Source: Lutjanus erythropterus (lineage: Eukaryota > Chordata > Actinopteri > Lutjaniformes > Lutjanidae). From it: a stretch of 64,000 nt of DNA. Numbering within the stretch: position 1 is the first letter of the stretch; each line of letters starts with the position of its first letter. Below, one piece after another: positions 1 to 13,849 of the stretch. Made by a program: the position numbers and the translations under genes. The notes beneath the pieces are model-generated. The model ran no database searches, was not told where the DNA came from, and saw nothing but the letters and a program-made list of their open reading frames with translations. The DNA lies in assembly GCA_020091685.1 (NCBI GenBank), contig CM034599.1, positions 21,872,424-21,936,423 of the forward strand, given 5' to 3'.

Positions 1-465
1 TCATCTGGACTGTGACAATGTTATGTTTCATGGTCTTAAAATTGATTACTGTCATTCTTCTTCTGGATCACAAGAGACACGAGTAATACAAGTAATTTAA
101 TGAGCCCTTGTCCCTGTCCAAGACATTACCTTGTCATCTGGATTCTTTGATGGAAATGTTAAATATCCTGTGGCCCCTGACCTGCGAGAAAGTTTCTGAT
201 GGACACCAGATGTCTTTTTATGGAAGCATGTAGTCTTCATATGCACGCAGTATTTTGCAGTGTGATGTTAGGAAGGACCGGGTGGTAGTAACCTTTGAGT
301 AGTAACTTTTTGTTTGAGCATCAGTAACTCAATGGTTGTTCATGCTAGATCTCTCTAACTTTGATACATGGTACCAGTATTTGTCTACTACAAATAAAAG
401 TCAAATGGACATCTACTACACAATCACAGATCATGTGAGTTAATGTCAAATACAAATAGTTGTAT

Positions 466-503
466 TGTTACAACCTACCCCGCTGCTGGGGTGAATTGTA
501 ACA
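466..503. repeat. Small imperfect hairpin
   Basis: TGTTACAA and ACCCC are mirrored by GGGGT and TTGTAACA around GCTGCT. Similar GGGGCAACTGTAACA wording recurs near 38939 and 39222, so this may be a relic of a dispersed element. Confidence 0.3.
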
Positions 504-2104
504 CTAGAAACTAACCCCAACTATTACATAGCTAAATGTTTTAGCATGCAGGCTTGAAAGAAGCATGAATGCAAAGCATCATAATAAACTAGAGCACCAG
601 CACTTTCCAAAAAAGATGGGATGTGTAAATAAAAACAGAGACCTATTTTCAATTGAAGAACAGAACATTTGTCATCTGGATGGCAGCATATGTTGCTCCA
701 AATGTTGCTCGCAGAGACATGCCACTTTTCTTGTGAGCTCAAAAAGGAAAAGGGAATGTGCCATATTGATGACATCACCACAGCTCTCTTCAAACTGACA
801 GTGTTATAACTAACCCGGTGTTACAACACTCCCCCGTCACCCCTACACAAACAAGTCTAACTTTCTCCTCTTTCTCCTGTTTCCTTTAGCAATATTTTCA
901 TCCCTCTCCCCCTGGTGTCTTTGTCGGTGTAACATGGGTCCCATGCAGAGAAACACAAGGCAAAAAATACCAACACACTCATCAGTGCATTATCAGTCAC
1001 ACCACTGAGCTTCCTCTCACATGCTGCTCTCACATTGGTCCACCCATGGAGATGGTGCTGTTTGATGAGGCAGGGGAGAAAGGTAAAGATTCAAAACAGA
1101 GAGGGTGCATTATCATCCCTGCTCCCCCGGGGGTGGATAATTAGCAGGCAGCGCTGTTGATAACTGTCGGCGGAGTCGCCAGCTGCAGCGACACCTGAAT
1201 CATCACTTTTAACTAAATGAGTCAGAAGGGCAAAAAAATGAAACATACTCCTTTTGTTTATGGTGGTGTAGGAGTTAAGTGAAAAAAGACAATCAACAGT
1301 TATTTTTAAAATAAAACTTTTGGAAGGATGCTATATGTTTGGGGGCTTCATTTGCAAAAAAGTCTGCCACCCTGTAATTATAACATGAATGTCTGATTTT
1401 GAATCATTTTATCTACAAAACTTTTTTTTTCAATCCAGTGTTTAACTGAACAACAAATTAATTCAAAGCGCATCATGAGAGACTGTTTATGATGCAAATG
1501 ATCTGGTTGGAAAGTTGCTGATTGGCACAATGGCCCCTTAGGCAACAGAATCCATTTGAGAGGCGGGTGAAAGACCTCTCTCTATCTGATAGATCTCTCC
1601 CTCTCTCTTTCTCTATGCTAAAACATCTCAGTGGAGGCCAGGCCTGCTTGGCCTCTCTGTCAGCAAATGTCACTGCTAATTATGACAGGCTCCTTGTTCC
1701 CTAACAAGTCAGCGTTGGCGCTGTTAGGTCTGTTTGACTGGGTCCTGCAGATGAATTGGGCTTCAACGACCCCTGCGCTCTTAGGGGGTGCTCTATGAAG
1801 GTAATTGCTCCAATATCCTGAGCTGCAGGGATACATAGTGCTGACAAGTTGGTATTAGTCAAACATGTCGGTTCAGAGGGCGGCTCTGTGTTCTACTAGC
1901 CTGCTGGCCAGCAGGTGTGAGGGTCTGGTGGGTGGATGTGTAATACTGATACTTATCACACAGGGATGGCTGGGTTTCATAATGCGAATGTTGTTTTATG
2001 TGTCTTACTCATCCCCTGAGAGTCGGGAGAGATTCTTGTGCAAAAATATGAAACTGTAAGATATCCAAAATAGTTTCAAAAACAGCCCACAATCAAAAGT
2101 ACTG

Positions 2105-2893
2105 CTTGAAGGGATAGTTTGGATTATTTAAAGTGGGGCTATATGAGTCATCCACAGCCAGTTTATTACCTACAGTAGATGGAGGTTCACAGACCCCCAG
2201 TTTGTAGAAGCAGTGGGAGTACTGGTGTAGGAAGCTAAGTAATGTACTGCTATGGACAGGGTCAGTGGCAAAACATATTTTAACAACCTATAAAGGCCCA
2301 CCTAAAAAGAAAATAAATGACTTTTTAGCTCTAGACTATATTCTGAATAGTTCTACCTCTTTACCTTGCAGTCAGACAGCCTTGTCTGATGGGAAACCAC
2401 CGTTATAGAAGCACAATTTTGCTGCCTTCATCACCTACTTAATTTGTGTTATTGTATGACTTCATTCTTTTACACGGTTAACACAATAACACAAACAAAC
2501 TAACTGATCAAGGCAGTGGTAACCCAGCAACTCTGGTGTGTCCTGGAGTCTGGTTGAGTGAGAGAGTGATATCTGGGGAATATAATGGCAGCTTCCTGTT
2601 GGAAAAGACTGTCTGAAGGCAAGGTAAAGCAGGGAAAATTTTCTAAATATCCACTTAAACTGATATTGATTTTTTTTATATGAGCCTTTATAAGTGGCTA
2701 AAATATGTTTTGCTGCAGCCCCTGTCCAAAGCAGTACATTCTGTCAAAAAACAGTTGGGACATGTAAAATGTAATGCTTTCTGCACCTGTACTCCTGCTT
2801 CTCCAAACTGGGGGCGTGTTGACCTCCATCAACTGTAAGTAATACGCCTACAACCTTTAAACCCTTTAAACAATCCGAAATATCCCTTTAAAG
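2105..2893. repeat. Foldback element, copy 1 of family A
   Basis: The left end GGGATAGTTTGGATT is mirrored by the right end AATCCGAAATATCCC. Internal blocks are also mirrored: CAAAACATATTTTA near 2270 and TAAAATATGTTTTG near 2700; the CCCAGTTTG near 2200 and CAAACTGGG near 2805. The two halves are therefore diverged reverse complements meeting near 2480. No coding frame is present. This is a non-autonomous, MITE-like element. Related copies lie at 26660-27472 and 45050-45665. Confidence 0.7.
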
Positions 2894-3130
2894 GCTTGGT
2901 TCACACAAATTACCAAGAACCATATAATCTCACTTGCCTCCAGTAGTGCATGCAGATACTTTTGGTTTTATTTACCCAGGTTTTAAGATGCCACTGAGGT
3001 TCTTGCTGCCAGCATAGTACAGTGGAGGTGAATACAAATGTGTTTGTGGTGATCACCGCATTGAAAAAATTACATTTAAAAAATTCAACAGCAGAGACAA
3101 TGTCCTTGATACTCTGGTTCATCCACAGAC
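2894..3130. repeat. Fragment of a second inverted-repeat family (family B)
   Basis: Begins GGCTTGGTTCACACAAATTA directly after the end of foldback copy 1 and runs to about CTGGTTCATCCACAG. The start resembles the GGTCAGTTCATCCAAATTA terminus of the element at 44434-44942, so it is probably a diverged or truncated relative. The tight abutment suggests one inserted next to, or into, the end of the other. Confidence 0.45.
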
Positions 3131-4754
3131 CTCACTAACACTTTTCATAGGCAGTGAAAAGTATTTTCAGTGAATTAAACTTTTCAATGCTGCAGACATC
3201 ACAAACACAATTAGGGTGGGTTATCTGAAAAACAACAAAAAAACAAAAACAAAAGAAGAATACAGTGAGACAGTGGTTTTTGTGGCTTGGTAGACTCAAC
3301 CTTGAATGCCTCACATTTTGAACAGATGTTTTCAGTGAAGTTATGAGATGCTCAGTTTTGCTGCCATGACGCTTGAGGACAACAAATGCTGTACGTATGT
3401 TCCACTAGTACTAATCATTGTAATTAAACTGTCACACTGCAGTAATATAGGGCCTACACTATGATTAAATCAAAATGGCAGTGACATTATTTTCCTGATC
3501 CATGTGTTTAGGAGGTGCTGATCCACTCTGAGCACAGCCCTGCCTTGGATTGCACTTTGGTTTTTCTGGAAGTCATTGTGATTGATGTTACATTTGGGGA
3601 AAGTGGAGTGACCTCACATTTCCCTGGATCCTATCATTGGACAGGGTGCTGAATGATGACATCATATTTCATAAAGAGCTAAGAAGAAAATTGATGACAT
3701 CACAGCACAGGTGTGATGGGCAACGCTCCCAAAAGAGAAAGCTGTAAGTCACAGCAAGAGACAGAAGCGTGTATGTGTTTGAGCTGAATGGAGTCATATT
3801 TGCTCATAATGCTGTATCTTCATTATTCCAAACAGTGCGCCAACACCAATTAATGTGGTTTCTCACTTTCCTATGAGATGTGATTACACCAAACATTTTC
3901 TCAGAGGAAAAACACATCCCGAAGGTTTCCACCCCATAATTTCCAGAGGTTGTATTTTCTTGTCTGTGTCTGTGATTATACATGTGAGAATGTGAGCCCT
4001 TCTGCTTGCACACGTGTTTAGGTGTGCACAAGCATTCCAACATGAGTCCGTGCTGCATGTGATGACTTTGTGATGTGTATGCAGTGCTGTAAGGTAGTTA
4101 CACAGTCCACAGTGCAGGCTATTATGAGGGGCCCTAGTGTACAGTAGTTACTACTCATGAAGCACACACACACAGTCAAACAGACAAAATTAAACATATA
4201 TTTTACCACAAAAGCACTGGATTTTACAGATTTTGCACTGAAACGAGCGACTGTATATCGTCTCACCTATCACATTGCATGATGCAAAAGAGCAGATGTG
4301 CCCAAATTCTTTCCTATGAAGGGCCAAAAATGAATCTGGATGAAGAGCTGGGGGCTTAATATAAATACTGATATTATGTAAAATTACATTACATTGGAAT
4401 GCATTACATTTTATGGACATTCAAAATAAAGTCAAAAATAATTAAAGCACCACTCTTTAATCAGCTTAACAGTAATTTTATTACAGTGGGAGACATGAGA
4501 TAATGAGATAAGTTAGATGAGATGTTTTAAGTGAAGCTTAACAGCACTGCACTGTACATGGTAGTAAAACTTTGACTTTGGCTGCACAGAATTTACATTG
4601 CATAGTCATTATAGCAAAGATTTAACAGTACTGTCAAAATAAGGACAATAAAAGCATGAGCTTGTTGGTGGGTCAAAACAAAGGGAGCAGGGACCAAACA
4701 TGGACCACTGGCTCTAAACTGGCCGGCTCTGAAACAGGGTTTAGGATTTGGGAG

Positions 4755-4835
4755 CTTACTAGGATCCCCATTAGCTGATGTTGAGAATCAGCTACTCTTC
4801 CTGGGGTCCAAACAACTTAATATTGAACATCAACA
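4755..4835. repeat. Dispersed repeat fragment
   Basis: TACTAGGATCCCCATTAGCT, followed by AGCTACTCTTCCTGGGGTCC, with GGATCCCC and GGGGTCC as inverted arms. I recall this phrase from fish interspersed repeats but cannot name the family with certainty. Confidence 0.35.
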
Positions 4836-5559
4836 TACATACTACCCAGCAATCATCACTGCATATCTTTATATGACAAAATACCAAGGAAATAAGAAAT
4901 TTAATTACATTTAATTTAGTTTTTATAGTTCATTTTTATATGTGCACTAAGCATATAATTTTGTTGCAGACTGCTACAGACTATTTTCCAAAAAAATTAA
5001 ACCATGACCCGGACAAGATGGGCAGCTGCAAAGATAACATGTGTGCCCCCGTGCACTGCGCTGCCTGCACTGTCTATATTTATTCCTGTGTGTGTATTTC
5101 TTGCCAGTGTGTGCCGGAAGTCAGATGCAAGTTTATTCCAAGCTCTTGTGTGTCCTTCATTCCTTCCATTAAAAAATACAAATTAGAACATGAGAAGGAA
5201 GTGGTCTATCTCAATGACTGAGTGATATCTGGAGAGGGAGGATTAACGCGGCATCAGGGGGATGTGACACACTCACATCCATACAGAGTCAGGAATGTGT
5301 ATGTGTATGACTGACACAATGGGGCCAAGATCCACTAATAAATACACATAAAATGACATTATTTGGTAGAAGTTTGATGTTTGTAATAATAACACCTCCG
5401 GAAAGAAAATGCGCTGTATATGAAAATGGATGGCCTGTAGCTGGAAATATTCTTGCATATGCAATGTGCATAACAAATACCACAGGGCAAATCTCTTTGT
5501 CAATAGCCTGTCAGCGATACTCTCCATGGCAATTGTATTTCTCATTATCAGGTATTCCT

Positions 5560-5770
5560 GTTGGGAGAAAATGATCTTAATTTGATCAGCGTCATAAGCC
5601 CTCTTGCAAGCTCAGATCTCAGCTTATCCTTTTATGTGCAGAATTACAAATGGCCCGATTAGAAAACTTTCCATAATGGTGGTGAGAATTAGCAGGCTAA
5701 GCATACACTAATGCTATTGTACCCTCATCAGTGATGTATGGCTGAGCTCTTCAATGGTGGCTTTTTCCAC
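5560..5770. promoter_or_regulatory. Candidate conserved noncoding element
   Basis: Unique, non-repetitive, complex sequence (TTGATCAGCGTCATAAGCCC, CCGATTAGAAAACTTTCCAT) with homeodomain-like TAAT cores and no coding pattern. It has the look of a vertebrate enhancer. Conservation cannot be checked here. Confidence 0.25.
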
Positions 5771-6299
5771 AGAGCAACACACTCCAGAGAATGAGCGCGA
5801 GAAGGAGAAGACAGAAGCGGAAAAAAGTACAGTTTGAAAAGAGAATCAACTGGTATTAATAAGAGATTAATGTTCTTTGGCTTGAACTGACACACGGCAC
5901 TATTATTCTGCTCCTTTTGCTTTGAACAAGTCTGGCTATTAGCTTTGTCCTGGGCCTATGAATCTATATTTCCTTTCGACAGAAGAGTCATAAAGGGACA
6001 GTGGAACATCAATTTCTTCCTGGGACTTCAAAGAGAGATGCGAGGCCCCATAGAGCCGAATGACTGCTGCGTTGCACACTGCAGCCAGGGATATCAAAGG
6101 CTTTTTTACATTCATTGCTATAATGAAAGAGCAGAGAAAGCACAAAAGAGGCCCCGATAGTTGCCCACCCTCTCTCCTCCCAGCTTTTTTGGTAATGATT
6201 GTATGTAAGTATTACTCAGAGTTGAGGATAGCCTCTCCAAATTGGGGCCCTTATTGCAGAAGCCAGCTGAAGCACCATTCACATTAGGGAAGGGACAAT

Positions 6300-6500
6300 G
6301 TGCTCATAATATCTATATCAGCGGTGTCCTGTCTTAATTCACTTTTATTACATCCATTCATAATGCTCTCATAATGATGAGATGGATCCCAGCCAAGGGA
6401 TTTTCACAGTGTCACCTTTATTATCGCATACTGTGATTTGTCATTTGCTCCTCTACAGGTCCCTGTAATGAGGATAAGTTAGACTTCTCTGAATTAGATC
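6300..6500. promoter_or_regulatory. Candidate conserved noncoding element
   Basis: Unique AT-rich sequence (TTCATAATGCTCTCATAATG, CTTTATTATCGCATACTGTG) without repeat features. Enhancer-like by appearance only. Confidence 0.22.
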
Positions 6501-7879
6501 TAAGGATAAAATGCCACCATGCACTGTACTCTGTATCATTAACCCTGTATTTGCCCACTGGATGTAATACACTTACAGGTAATGAATGGAAAGAGTCTGG
6601 TTTGAAACAACACCAAGAAAAAGTAGCTCAATACCGTTGTAGCTAATATAGCCATTACATTTTAAGCGCACACAGAATTATATATATTGTTTCTCAGTGA
6701 AGTTGGGGACACACACAGCACACAGCTGGAGCTGATGTCATTAGTGCCTGGCATGATAAAATATCACACAATATAATGCATCAAGCATAGAAACAAACCG
6801 CTTTGTTGCAGGCCAAATAAACGTTTATATCACTGGGCCAGGGGGCTGTTTGTGGTTTTTGTCTCTGTGTGTGAGCGAGCCTTCGTTCATTTAACTGTGG
6901 ACGGAAGAGGAGGGGAAAAAAAGCAAACAGCTTTACTGTAAGGCTGCTGAAAAACTGGGTGTAGGTCAGACATAAAACAGCTGTTTTCACACCAGCACTG
7001 GCTGATAACGTCCCACCGAAGAATGAAGAATGTTCTTATTAATTTTTTATCTGCTGATGGTATGTCCCAAAGCCCCAGAGACACAGGCCTGTGTGGACGT
7101 CCTCATTCATCCAAGAAAGTAAAACTGCTTTCTGGAATATTTACTTTGTGATATGAGATAAGACTCAAGACTTTAAAAGCAAACTTCTCTCCGAGACATA
7201 CATGATTAATCTTAACTACACAGATATGGGGTGTGTACGTACGTAGGCTCCCACATACATTACACTCACATGCAATCTTCCTCTCTATATTTGTGAGGAC
7301 CTTGAGGGCAAAGAAAGTGCGTACAAGTTGGGGGGAAATACACTTATTCATTTTCTTGCAGAGAGTAGTGATGAAAATTACGGGTCTGTTCCTCTCCAAG
7401 ACTTTATTTATTTATTTATTTTAATTTTTTTTAGGGACAGGGGTTAGGTTAGGATTGGGTTTATCTGCATATCAATGTATAATAATGATAGGTAAGATTT
7501 GGATCAGATTCAAATCCCACCAAAACGATTTCATTTCACATGTGTGGACTAGGTTTAGTAGCACTATATTACTTTTATTGTGAGACTTAGTGTCAATAAT
7601 CTGCATTGTACACAGGGTGACACAGTATGCTGCTGCTTTGTCAGTTACTACTTTGAATATACCCTCTGCATGACGTGTTATGTAAATCAAGTTGTCTTCT
7701 TTTGAATGCAATGGCTGGCTGGTTGTCACTATTCACGTAAAGGGTAGTGGGTTTAGAGCAGGCAATGAAATTGGCGGACAGTGATAAAAATAACAACTCA
7801 GTTCCCTTTGTTCATACCAAAAAGCCATCAAAAAGAATCATGTTTGTAAAACGTAACATCACTAGCATAGAGTTAAATG

Positions 7880-8640
7880 AGGTGACCAATAGATACCCCT
7901 ATCATGTCTGTACAATAAATATGCCATCAGCTGGTTAGCTTCGCGTAAAGACTGGAAAGCTTGCCTGGCTCTGTCCAAAGGTAACAAAATCCACCTGCCC
8001 ATTGCAGCCCAGTCAAGAAATAGTGTGGCACATAATCCCCTGCAAAACCACACTGTGTAATTTTTACACTCTGGTTTTTGTTTGAAGAAATAAATGTCAA
8101 ATATTTAGTTTTAGAAGTGCTGGGAACAGGCCCAGTTCCAGAATAAAATGACTGGGGGTTCATCTGAAATTAGCAGGACTGCATGGATATCTACAATACA
8201 AATAAAAAATAGTAAATGTTACTGGTGCGTGTGAGGTCCCTGATGAACTGATTATGCTACAGCAAAACTGGAAAAAGTCTTAACAGCCTTAAGTGAATAC
8301 ACCGTGTTGTTCATTTTCAACACCAGTTTGCTTGCCTGAGTGAGAATGGCACCAATGCTATGTTGATAAATCGAAATGGAGGCGTGCATCGACAGCTGTG
8401 GACACTGCAGATGCGTCACCTACCACCGTGTGCTTGGCATTTATTATTCAAATTTCAACTGAGCGTGCAAAATATTTCACTGAGGATGAAATGCATGCTT
8501 TTGCACCCTTGCAGAACTGGAACTGGCTGGTAGATATATTTTGTTACCTTTGGACAGATCCAGGATAGCTAAGCTAACCAGCTGCTGACAATAGCTTCAA
8601 ATCAACTGATCAAACTTTTCATCTAACTCTTGGCAAGGAT
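7880..8640. repeat. Inverted-arm dispersed element
   Basis: At 7934-8005 the sequence TGGTTAGCTTCGCG...CTCTGTCCAAAGGTAACA is the diverged reverse complement of TTGTTACCTTTGGACAGATC...AGCTAACCA at 8548-8582. The arms are about 50-60 bases and are separated by over 500 bases. The TTTGGACAGAGCCAGGCTAGC core is, to my knowledge, a common fish repeat. The outer limits are uncertain. Confidence 0.45.
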
Positions 8641-9382
8641 GTGAATAAACATATGTCAAACTGGTCTTTAACTTTTAACATCACTATTGTAATCTTCACT
8701 TCTGCATAGCTAAAAGTTATACTTATTTGTTAAAGTTTGTCCAAACTTAGATTAGAGTTTTGATCAATTTTGTTGAAGGTCCAAATTCTCACATAGTCCT
8801 TTAAAGATTGGCAACATTTTCTTCAACTTTCTGTCCTTGTGAGGACATTGTGGTCCACACACAAATGCACACAAAGAACTGGTCTCTTTTTCTTTTGCAC
8901 CCGCACAAACACTGGTGAGCCGCCACCTCTGTAGGTTCCTACTTTCCCTCTATGAATAGAAGGACCTTGGCTGTCCCTATTGAAAACCTGATTCCTCACT
9001 GAATAGGAAGCCCTTGTCCTTACATCACTTTGTCTACTGCTCCGATGGTGTACTAATGGCAACATCAGTCCCCATCTGGTGTCCATCATTTGGATTCAGG
9101 GCAGGGCCCGTCCCAGCAGATACATCCGATTAGTCCCTCTCATCGATTTGTGCTGGCTCGTCATGACTTAGTCAACCCAAGGTGTCTCTTCTATGACATG
9201 CTGTCTCCCTGTGATTTAGTTTGCCAACGCTCTAAGTGCATTGAGTGTGACAATAAAATCTTTAATCTAATATGCATCCTAAAGAGGGAAGTGGTGGAGA
9301 ATTAAGAGAGTGAGGCAGTGAGACGGAGAGGGGAGGTAATGTTCTCGATGAGCTCAGATGTAATGAGAAAGGTTTGTGTCAA

Positions 9383-9442
9383 GTTTATGAATACAGGATA
9401 CACACACTGAGGTTTATGAATATACAAGATACAGACGCTGAG
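9383..9442. repeat. Two-copy ~30-bp tandem duplication
   Basis: GTTTATGAATACAGGATACA followed by CACACTGAG repeats as GTTTATGAATATACAAGATA followed by CAGACGCTGAG. It is a short imperfect tandem pair. Confidence 0.5.
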
Positions 9443-9567
9443 GTTTCGAATGCTACACTTGTTTTTTGATCCTGACTGATGAATGTGTGATTACAGGTGT
9501 GAGACGTGGCATTACATGGTTTGTCAAACAGTTTTCTTAGTTATCAAATGACAAATATATAGAGGCT

Positions 9568-10357
9568 CCAGGGGCTGTATTACAGAAACTCCCTAACTCT
9601 CTAGCAGATCCTATCTGTTTGGTAACCATGGTAATTAGGGTTAGGATGTGGTTTAGGAAAAAGCCATTACAGATAAACAGTTCTGAAGTCAATGTTCCTA
9701 TCCTAACTTAAGATAGGACATGTGTACTGCACAAGAATCTAAACTTTCCAAAATCTTAAAGGTAGAATCAGTAGGATTTGTCCAAGCTGTTTGTAAATGC
9801 ACCAGAAAAATAGTTCATGGTTGAGTCTCATTCTCAGGACACCAAATGCTGATTTTGATTTCAAATGCTTCTAGTGGGTCATCAGCGATGACTTAAAGGG
9901 ATTATGTTTCTGAGTCTATACACTTTTTTTTTAAGGAAAATGTTGCATATTATGCATTTAAACAAACTGTCCTAACTTTAAAAGAACCATTAAGCTGTCC
10001 TAATCTTCACTTTTCCACCTGTAGTTGCTAAATTACTAACTAGCTAACAGTAGCTAATAGAAATGGTCTCTAACCATAGCTAACAGTCATGTTAGCTAAC
10101 TTCTTTAATCCATGTACTAAAAAGCTATTTTATAGCTTTTACACAATGGATACCAGATACGGCGCAGTTGTCTGCTGTCTTAGCCCACTCTCTGTCTTTT
10201 ATCTCCTACCTAAGTTAGTGTTGTTGTAAATCTCTTGAAAAAGAACATCTTTCAATTTCTCTACAGATGTTACCAACACCTCTAACTCACCTGTCTTAGA
10301 CTCTTCCTATCATAACTTAAGACTGAAGATAGGAAATTTCTGTGTTACAGCCCCAGG
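9568..10357. repeat. MITE-like element with terminal inverted repeats
   Basis: The left end CCAGGGGCTGTATTACAGAA and the right end TTCTGTGTTACAGCCCCAGG are inverted with about two or three differences. Subterminal CTATCTG and GATAGGA blocks are also mirrored. The element is about 790 bases. The middle (from about 9759, AAAGGTAGAATCAGTAGGAT) may be a different element nested inside. No coding frame. Confidence 0.65.
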
Positions 10358-13300
10358 TGCTTATGTTTAACTCTTTGTGGAGCCCCTCTCCTATTGCATA
10401 AAGGAGAAATATGATTATAATGCTCCGAAAATGGCTAAGAAAGTTTGTATCTGTGCTCTGACAAGGTGAAATCCTATTTTCTCCTCATATGTAACCCAGC
10501 CTAATCTGCGTTTGCAGTTTGGAGCGTACAAAAGTGTGAATGGGGTTACAGGGCACAATGCATGCACAGTGCTCTCAGTAATTCTAACCGACAACAATTC
10601 CATCGCCTGGGCTTGTGAGAGAGCGTCATATTTATGGATGTGTGAGCTGTATATCAATGAGATTTGGTGCTACACTGTCTGACGAGATCATTGCACAGAT
10701 CTCCAGTACACTGCTCGATCTGCTGTATCCCAATATTGCACTCAGTAAATATACATAACATTAGGGAAATGCTATACCATGCAATACTTTCAGTAAGCCA
10801 CTGTAAAACTGTGGGGATACTCATAGAAATTTGATGATGCTGGAGGATGATTTTATAGGTGTCTTGAGAGCAGATTTAATGTTTCCTTTTTATGGTTTAT
10901 GATATTAAAAGCAAACCATTATACCTGTGAGGTGCCACTTTGTCTGCATCCACTCAATGGTTTAGTTTTACATCTCTTTTATGTAAGGACATCTCATTGA
11001 CTGATTCACTTCTAATGGACACAATAGATCTCAATTCAGAATGGGTGGTTCGATTGTGTACATAGTTTTAATTAATGCCAAAGAGTTTGGCACCACACAC
11101 ACCGAGCCACATTCTCACATCTTTTTAATGAGTCTCTGTTATGATGCGGCCTCTAATTGTCCCGTTGGCAAAAGAACAATAACATTAAACAAAAAAAAGG
11201 TATGAACCACCCAGCCAGTCATTCAGCCTTCCATTCTCACCCTGCTGTGACCCTGGCTGCGTGAGGGTACAGATTACTGTGTGTAAGAGGAGGAAAATCT
11301 CAGGCTTGAAGCCAGACACTTGTCATTTCAGCCAGAACAACCTCTATATATCAAATTGAAGCTCTTGATGAATCCACGTATCCTATATCAAAAAGGCATC
11401 ATGACCAGAAGTGAATTGGACAATAAATCCTCACAGGTAAACGGGTTTTAGAGAGAAATACAAGGATCTGTAGTAAAATTTAAAGATACTTTGTGGGCAT
11501 AAGATGTGAATGTATACAATTAATGAGAAGGAATAACAAAGATTAGCATTGGTACTGGAAAAATAAATCATTTGTTGTACCTTAAAGTAGTATTTAAAAT
11601 GTCTGGGCTTTCTTAAAAATTTAACTGAATTTAAAGCATCAAGTTGAGATGATTTTGTAATAATTAAAAAAAAGCTTTTGTTCATCATTCAGTATTTTCA
11701 TTATTTTGAAAACAAGCAACCATGACTTATATTAAAATGTTTAAAAGTTTTCATCATATATGTTTTCTTCAATCTGTAAAAATGAAGGGTTTCCACAACG
11801 AATGTCGGGAAATCTACTAACATGTTGATCACATTTCTTTGGAAATAATGAGTGGATTGAATTCTACTTTACATTCTTTTCAAGTCAAGGGACTTCAAGT
11901 TGAAAGAGCTCATGTTTATAAGTTCTTAAGTGTTCTGAAAAGAAATAATAACAATTTCTATTCTGGCCCATAACTTGTGTGATTGTTTGCCTGTCTCATG
12001 TTAATGAGAGTTAAAATTAATGCAGAAGTGTCTGTTTATGAGAAGTAAGACGTCATTAATAATTTTAAAGCGAGAGTAGATGTTTATAATGTTTTTTGAG
12101 CAATATGTTCATGGAGTCTGGCAGGCAGAGAGCAGGCAGTGACTCAACTCAAACACCAGAGTATGTGGGCTTATACTTTCGGCATAGCAGGCGTAGCTTT
12201 ACATCGACACACAATTGATGGTTATAAACAGGTGATCAACTTACACTGTAGGACTTGTCCTTGCTTTTAAGTGTCAGTTTACAATGTGCTTGCCTTGTGC
12301 TCCTGCACTGTTTCTGCAGCCTGCCTGAGGTTCCTCAAGTGTGGGGAGGAGGGATCAGGGGAGATACAACTGACTTCAACTATAGATCATAGAATACATA
12401 GGATTTCAACCTATTTAATATATTGTCTGTAGCTCCAACCTGCTATTTGGCCATATAACTGCTGCACATGGCTCCTTTTAGTTGATGAGAAGAAAAGACT
12501 GATTGATTACAGTAAATTATCATTTTTAACAGAGAGCTAAAAGAGATATAAGAGGCAGAGACAAAGAGAAGAGAGGAGTTTGTCAAATTTTCATCTCTTT
12601 GAAAAAAAAAAAAACATCATCACCTGATCACTGATAGTACATGTTAGTGTTGTTTTCCTCCTCGCTAATCAATCAAATAGAAAAATAAACCCGGCTTTTT
12701 GAAAATAGAGTTCAAGCCATCTTTGCACCACCCCGCTGGAGCATGCGGATGGGGGTGAGGGAGAAAATGGGCCTGTATGAGAAGTAATCAACGCAGCCCA
12801 CTATGATAGTGACAGCAGGTTAAGAAGGGGATGGGGAGGGAGAGCTCTGTTTCTATGCCAGAGAAAATGAAAGCAGCTGGGGGTACATGCTGTGCGCGCT
12901 ACTCAGTCAGTCATATATGCTTGTTATCAAGTGTGTTTTGTGTGTGTGTGTGTGAGAGTGTGTGTGAGTGAGAGAGAAAGACGGGACGCAGCAGGAGAGG
13001 AATGCAGTCATGGCTGTAAAGTGGGTGTGAAAACAGCCATGTTCACTGACCTCCAGGCTGACCTCCCCACCCCTCCTCCCCTGGTAGTTGATAGTGTCCT
13101 CACTCAGTGTGTGTGAGTGTGAGTGCATTGCAAAAAAATGCTTGAGAAAATGTGTGTGTGTACGTGAAAACACTTGAAGCCTGAGTTTATGTGGTGGTGG
13201 TGTTTGTGTGAGTACGTGTGGTGATAGCTGTAAGTGAATGGTCCTGAGTTTACGATAGTCCACAGCAAGAGGTCAAGGGGATTATCTTAAAATATTAGCT

Positions 13301-13849
13301 GCCCTCTCACCCCTTTCCTCCCTCATTCTGTCTTCGTTCTTTTTTTCCCTTGCTCCTCCTCCTGTATCCTTGAAGGCAAACGGCAGCAGCACCTGTTGCA
13401 CACACACATATATACATACACAGTAAGCATTTAGAACAAACTGCATCTGATTTTCTTGACTTTACAAGGATAGTAGTATTGATGCAACCTTCAGGGTCTT
13501 TCTTGCATGACTTTACTAATTTAGATTTTATCTTATATATATTTTTATTGGCTGACAGACACTAAGTAAAAAAGTAAGAGAACAAGAACACACTAGAAAA
13601 TCTCCTTTTGTCTCTTTAGAATCATCAGTCTGTAGGTTTTTGTGCCTATATCTCTTTATTTATTTATTTTTTAACTTTACACTAAATACTATTTTAGATA
13701 TATATATTTCAACTCCCACTGCTTTGTGCTTGTCTTGCCTCTTTGCCTCTGCAACTACACATTTGTCGACTTCTGTTTAGACTGTTTAGTTAACTACACA
13801 ACATCTGGCCAGTTAATTTCACATCCCTTTGGAAAAACACATCAGTTAT

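Noticed and set aside
9630..9655. Interstitial telomere repeat (TTAGGG-like)
   Set aside because: Only one to two partial units are present here, and likewise near 7443 and 59247.
12892..13263. Frames of 74 and 118 codons on opposite strands
   Set aside because: Both run through TG/CA and GAG low-complexity DNA, giving Thr-His and Cys-Val strings.
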